From Bacillus salipaludis (GTDB lineage Bacteria > Bacillota > Bacilli > Bacillales_B > DSM-18226): DNA of 64,000 nt. This document shows, piece after piece, positions 62,183 through 64,000 of the stretch. The position numbers and the translations under genes are program-made. The notes beneath the pieces were generated by a model, which was given only the letters and a program-made list of their open reading frames with translations, was not told where the DNA came from and did not search any database. The stretch is taken from contig NZ_SMYO01000012.1 in assembly GCF_004358205.1 (NCBI RefSeq), positions 62,001 to 126,000 on the forward strand. The letters run 5' to 3'. Position 1 is the stretch's first letter. The number at the start of each line of letters is the position of its first letter.

Positions 62183-64000
62183 TTTTGTTGGTTCAGTTGT
62201 TTAATCCCGTCTTGCTGGATAAGGAGATCAGATATTTCAATCTCTTGATGTACTTCTTTGAGGTCTTTTTCGCAGGCACTAAGGTTAATCTTTTTATTTG
62301 TTTTTACTTAATAGCATGAACTGGAATTGACCTGCCCTTCATTTGGAGCTATGTATAGATAATCATCGTTCATAAAACTGCCAACCCGTTGAACGGCTTG
62401 CCCTTTTTCCTTGTTAAGTAAATTTCCCCCAAGCATATACAGGGGATTCTTGTTAATCCCAAGAAGATGCAAAAGGGTCGGGGCAAAATCAATTTGGGAA
62501 CCAGTTTTTGCTACCACACTTCCTATTTGTTGAGGAATGTGGATAAGAAGTGGGATTACCCTCCGTAAATTTATATTGTACCACCGGATTAAAGTCCGGA
62601 CTTTTTGACTTTTAAAAACTTCATCATATCCCCATTTTCCGTCATTAAAGCATTGTCGTGATCCCCATAGAAAACAATAACTGAAGTCTCCCATAGACCT
62701 TCCTTTTTCAGTTGGTCAACAAAAGTACCAACAGCCTCGTCAACAAAGTGAACGCCGTTAAGGTAATTCTGAAACATTTTCTCATTGTAACCCGCTGTAT
62801 TTAATTTTTTATACTTTTCGGGTATTACATATGGATGATGATTCGTTAAGGCAATCATCGTCGCTTGAAAAGGTTTCTTTAACTCCTTCATTTTTTCAAG
62901 ACTTTGTAAAAAGAAATCCTTATCATTGACCGCCCAACCAACTACTTCACCAGTAAAATCCTTTTCGGTATAGAAATGATTGAAACCAAAATGATTATAA
63001 ACGGTATTTCGATTCCAAAATCCTCCCTTATAGGGATGAAACGCAGCGGTATCATAACCGTTTGACCTTAAGATTCCCGGTAAGGCATCATACGTATTTA
63101 ACGGGATGTTTCATGTAAACAGAACCTGTCAATAACGGGTGAAGGGAGGTGTTCATAAGAAATTCAGCATCTGAGGTTCTTCCTTGCGAGGAAACATCAT
63201 AAATGTTTGGGAACCAAAACATCTCATTTTTTAATTTATTAAGATGAGGGGTAATCTCTTGCCCGTTAATGCTCCTATCAATCGCAAAGGATTGCATCGA
63301 CTCTAATTGAACAATGATAACATTTTTTCCTTTTGCGATTCCTTTTAAGGGAGTCGAGAAAGAGCGACTCTCCGATTTTGTCTTCAGCAAATCATGAATA
63401 TTCTTTTCTTCGTCTTTTGAAAATTTCTTTTTACTCAAGATGGATTCAGCATATACTTTTAGATCGTAACCGTGGTAGCCTAACAGACCCAGCACTCCAT
63501 AAACCCGCTCATTTGAAAACTGCTTTTCAAACAAATAGCCCCCGCCGTTAGTAAGCCATTTGTTAATAGGATAACAGGTAAATTATATACCTAACGAAAA
63601 AAGCGAAATTCCAACGATAAGACTAGTTTTGGAAGGGAATTTTTCCTTTTTTCTATAGATGAGTGGGACTAGAACTAAAAACGGAATTAGAAGAATGCTA
63701 TCAGCGAATAAAAGTAATTCTTCCTTCGAGAATAACTCCCCGATACTTTCCGTTAAACTGGTAACCTGCCCGATTGATTTAAAAGTGTTACGGAAGTGAG
63801 GTCATCGAAATAGCGAAAATAGATTAAATCACAAAAAACGATAAAACTGAGAAGGGTAGAAGTGAACCATAGGGTATACAACCGTGCTTTTGGTTGTAAA
63901 AAAAGGATCCAAGAAAATACTAATAACACACATCCAGCACTGACCATTAATATCCCTGGCTTAAATCATTAAAAGTCCCCTTACCTTTTAAAAATCAATA
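62179..64000 (-). pseudogene. Decayed LTA synthase-family (alkaline phosphatase superfamily) gene, continues past the window
   Basis: Minus-strand pieces in different frames line up with LtaS/YflE-type proteins. An N-terminal membrane segment (63753-63947, FCDLIYFRYFDDLTSVTLLNQ) is followed by further TM remnants. An extracellular domain start (63088-63534, NVIIVQLESMQSFAIDRSINGQEITPHLNKL with the catalytic-Thr region GRTSDAEFLMNTS) comes next. The piece around 62589-63107 reads YDALPGILRSNGYDTAAFHPY, FWNRNTVYNHFGF, MIALTNHHPY and VIVFYGDHDN. The piece at 62308-62694 has QIDFAPTLLHLLGI. A C-terminal CEKDLKEVHQEIEISDLL tail ends at TGA 62179-62181. At least four frame breaks separate them, one near 63105. 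It is not expected to yield active enzyme. Confidence 0.85.

Noticed and set aside
62589..62891. Separate small sulfatase-like gene
   Set aside because: It is one frame of the broken LTA-synthase-family gene; upstream and downstream frames continue the same protein.

Overview
The window is low-GC Firmicutes DNA that looks like a Bacillaceae chromosome, possibly Neobacillus or a close relative. Strong AGGAGG-type ribosome sites, sigma-A promoters, LacI/CcpA-style operators and gene neighbourhoods shared with Bacillus subtilis (tcyP, ytcD-ytbD-ytbE, yvgK-yvgL, pbuE, deoD, yhcX, uppP) support this. The genus is an inference. No rRNA, tRNA, CRISPR array, prophage or complete insertion sequence was seen.

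Layout. 1-3465: class I ribonucleotide reductase (alpha subunit cut by the window edge, beta subunit, flavodoxin), with an unusual 52-bp tandem hairpin array between the subunit genes. 3.6-10.9 kb: cystine symporter TcyP, a GntR/YtrA-type ABC operon, an orphan branched-chain amino acid-type binding protein and an M20 amidohydrolase. 11-32.7 kb: a 22-kb galactan/galactoside locus. It holds a YesMN-type two-component system, a sugar ABC importer, GH2 beta-galactosidase, a secreted multidomain GH30 galactanase-like enzyme, GH36 alpha-galactosidase and a complete Leloir operon galK-galE-galT-galM with its own LacI-type regulator. 32.9-37 kb is a scarred region: a membrane-fusion protein whose ABC permease survives only as a C-terminal fragment, a PepSY-like protein, DedA, a truncated guanine deaminase and an MFS transporter. 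37.1-41.8 kb: molybdate-binding modA with its YvgK-type regulator, then the ytcD/ytbD/ytbE cluster. 41.9-45.3 kb: a large secreted subtilase. 45.6-49.7 kb: purine nucleoside transport, efflux and phosphorolysis (nupC-like, pbuE, deoD) with a TrmB-family regulator. 49.7-53 kb: glycolipid-type glycosyltransferase, YdjM-like protein and UppP. 53.2-62.1 kb: a YhcX-like GNAT/nitrilase fusion, then a sigma-54 activator and its probable targets (APC permease, nitrilase-family amidase, GabT-type aminotransferase, aldehyde dehydrogenase). 62.2 kb to the end: a decayed LTA-synthase-family gene.

How the genes work together. The galactan locus reads as a complete route: sense at the surface, cut outside, import, hydrolyse inside, and feed galactose into the Leloir pathway. 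The sigma-54 block reads as import of an omega-amino acid or its amide, deamidation, transamination and semialdehyde oxidation. Two -24/-12 promoters and paired 14-bp sites spaced exactly 21 bp apart tie it together. The purine block is tied together by one palindrome placed over the -10 element of both nupC and pbuE.

The most unusual items are: the hairpin array inside the nrd operon; a hairpin that appears to bridge a distant Shine-Dalgarno sequence to the deoD start; the shared nupC/pbuE operator; the sigma-54 regulon; a mobile palindromic element present as a full copy and as a core-less copy that now encodes the C-terminus of an alpha-galactosidase; and a dispersed repeat family, one half-copy of which sits at the break of a truncated guanine deaminase gene.
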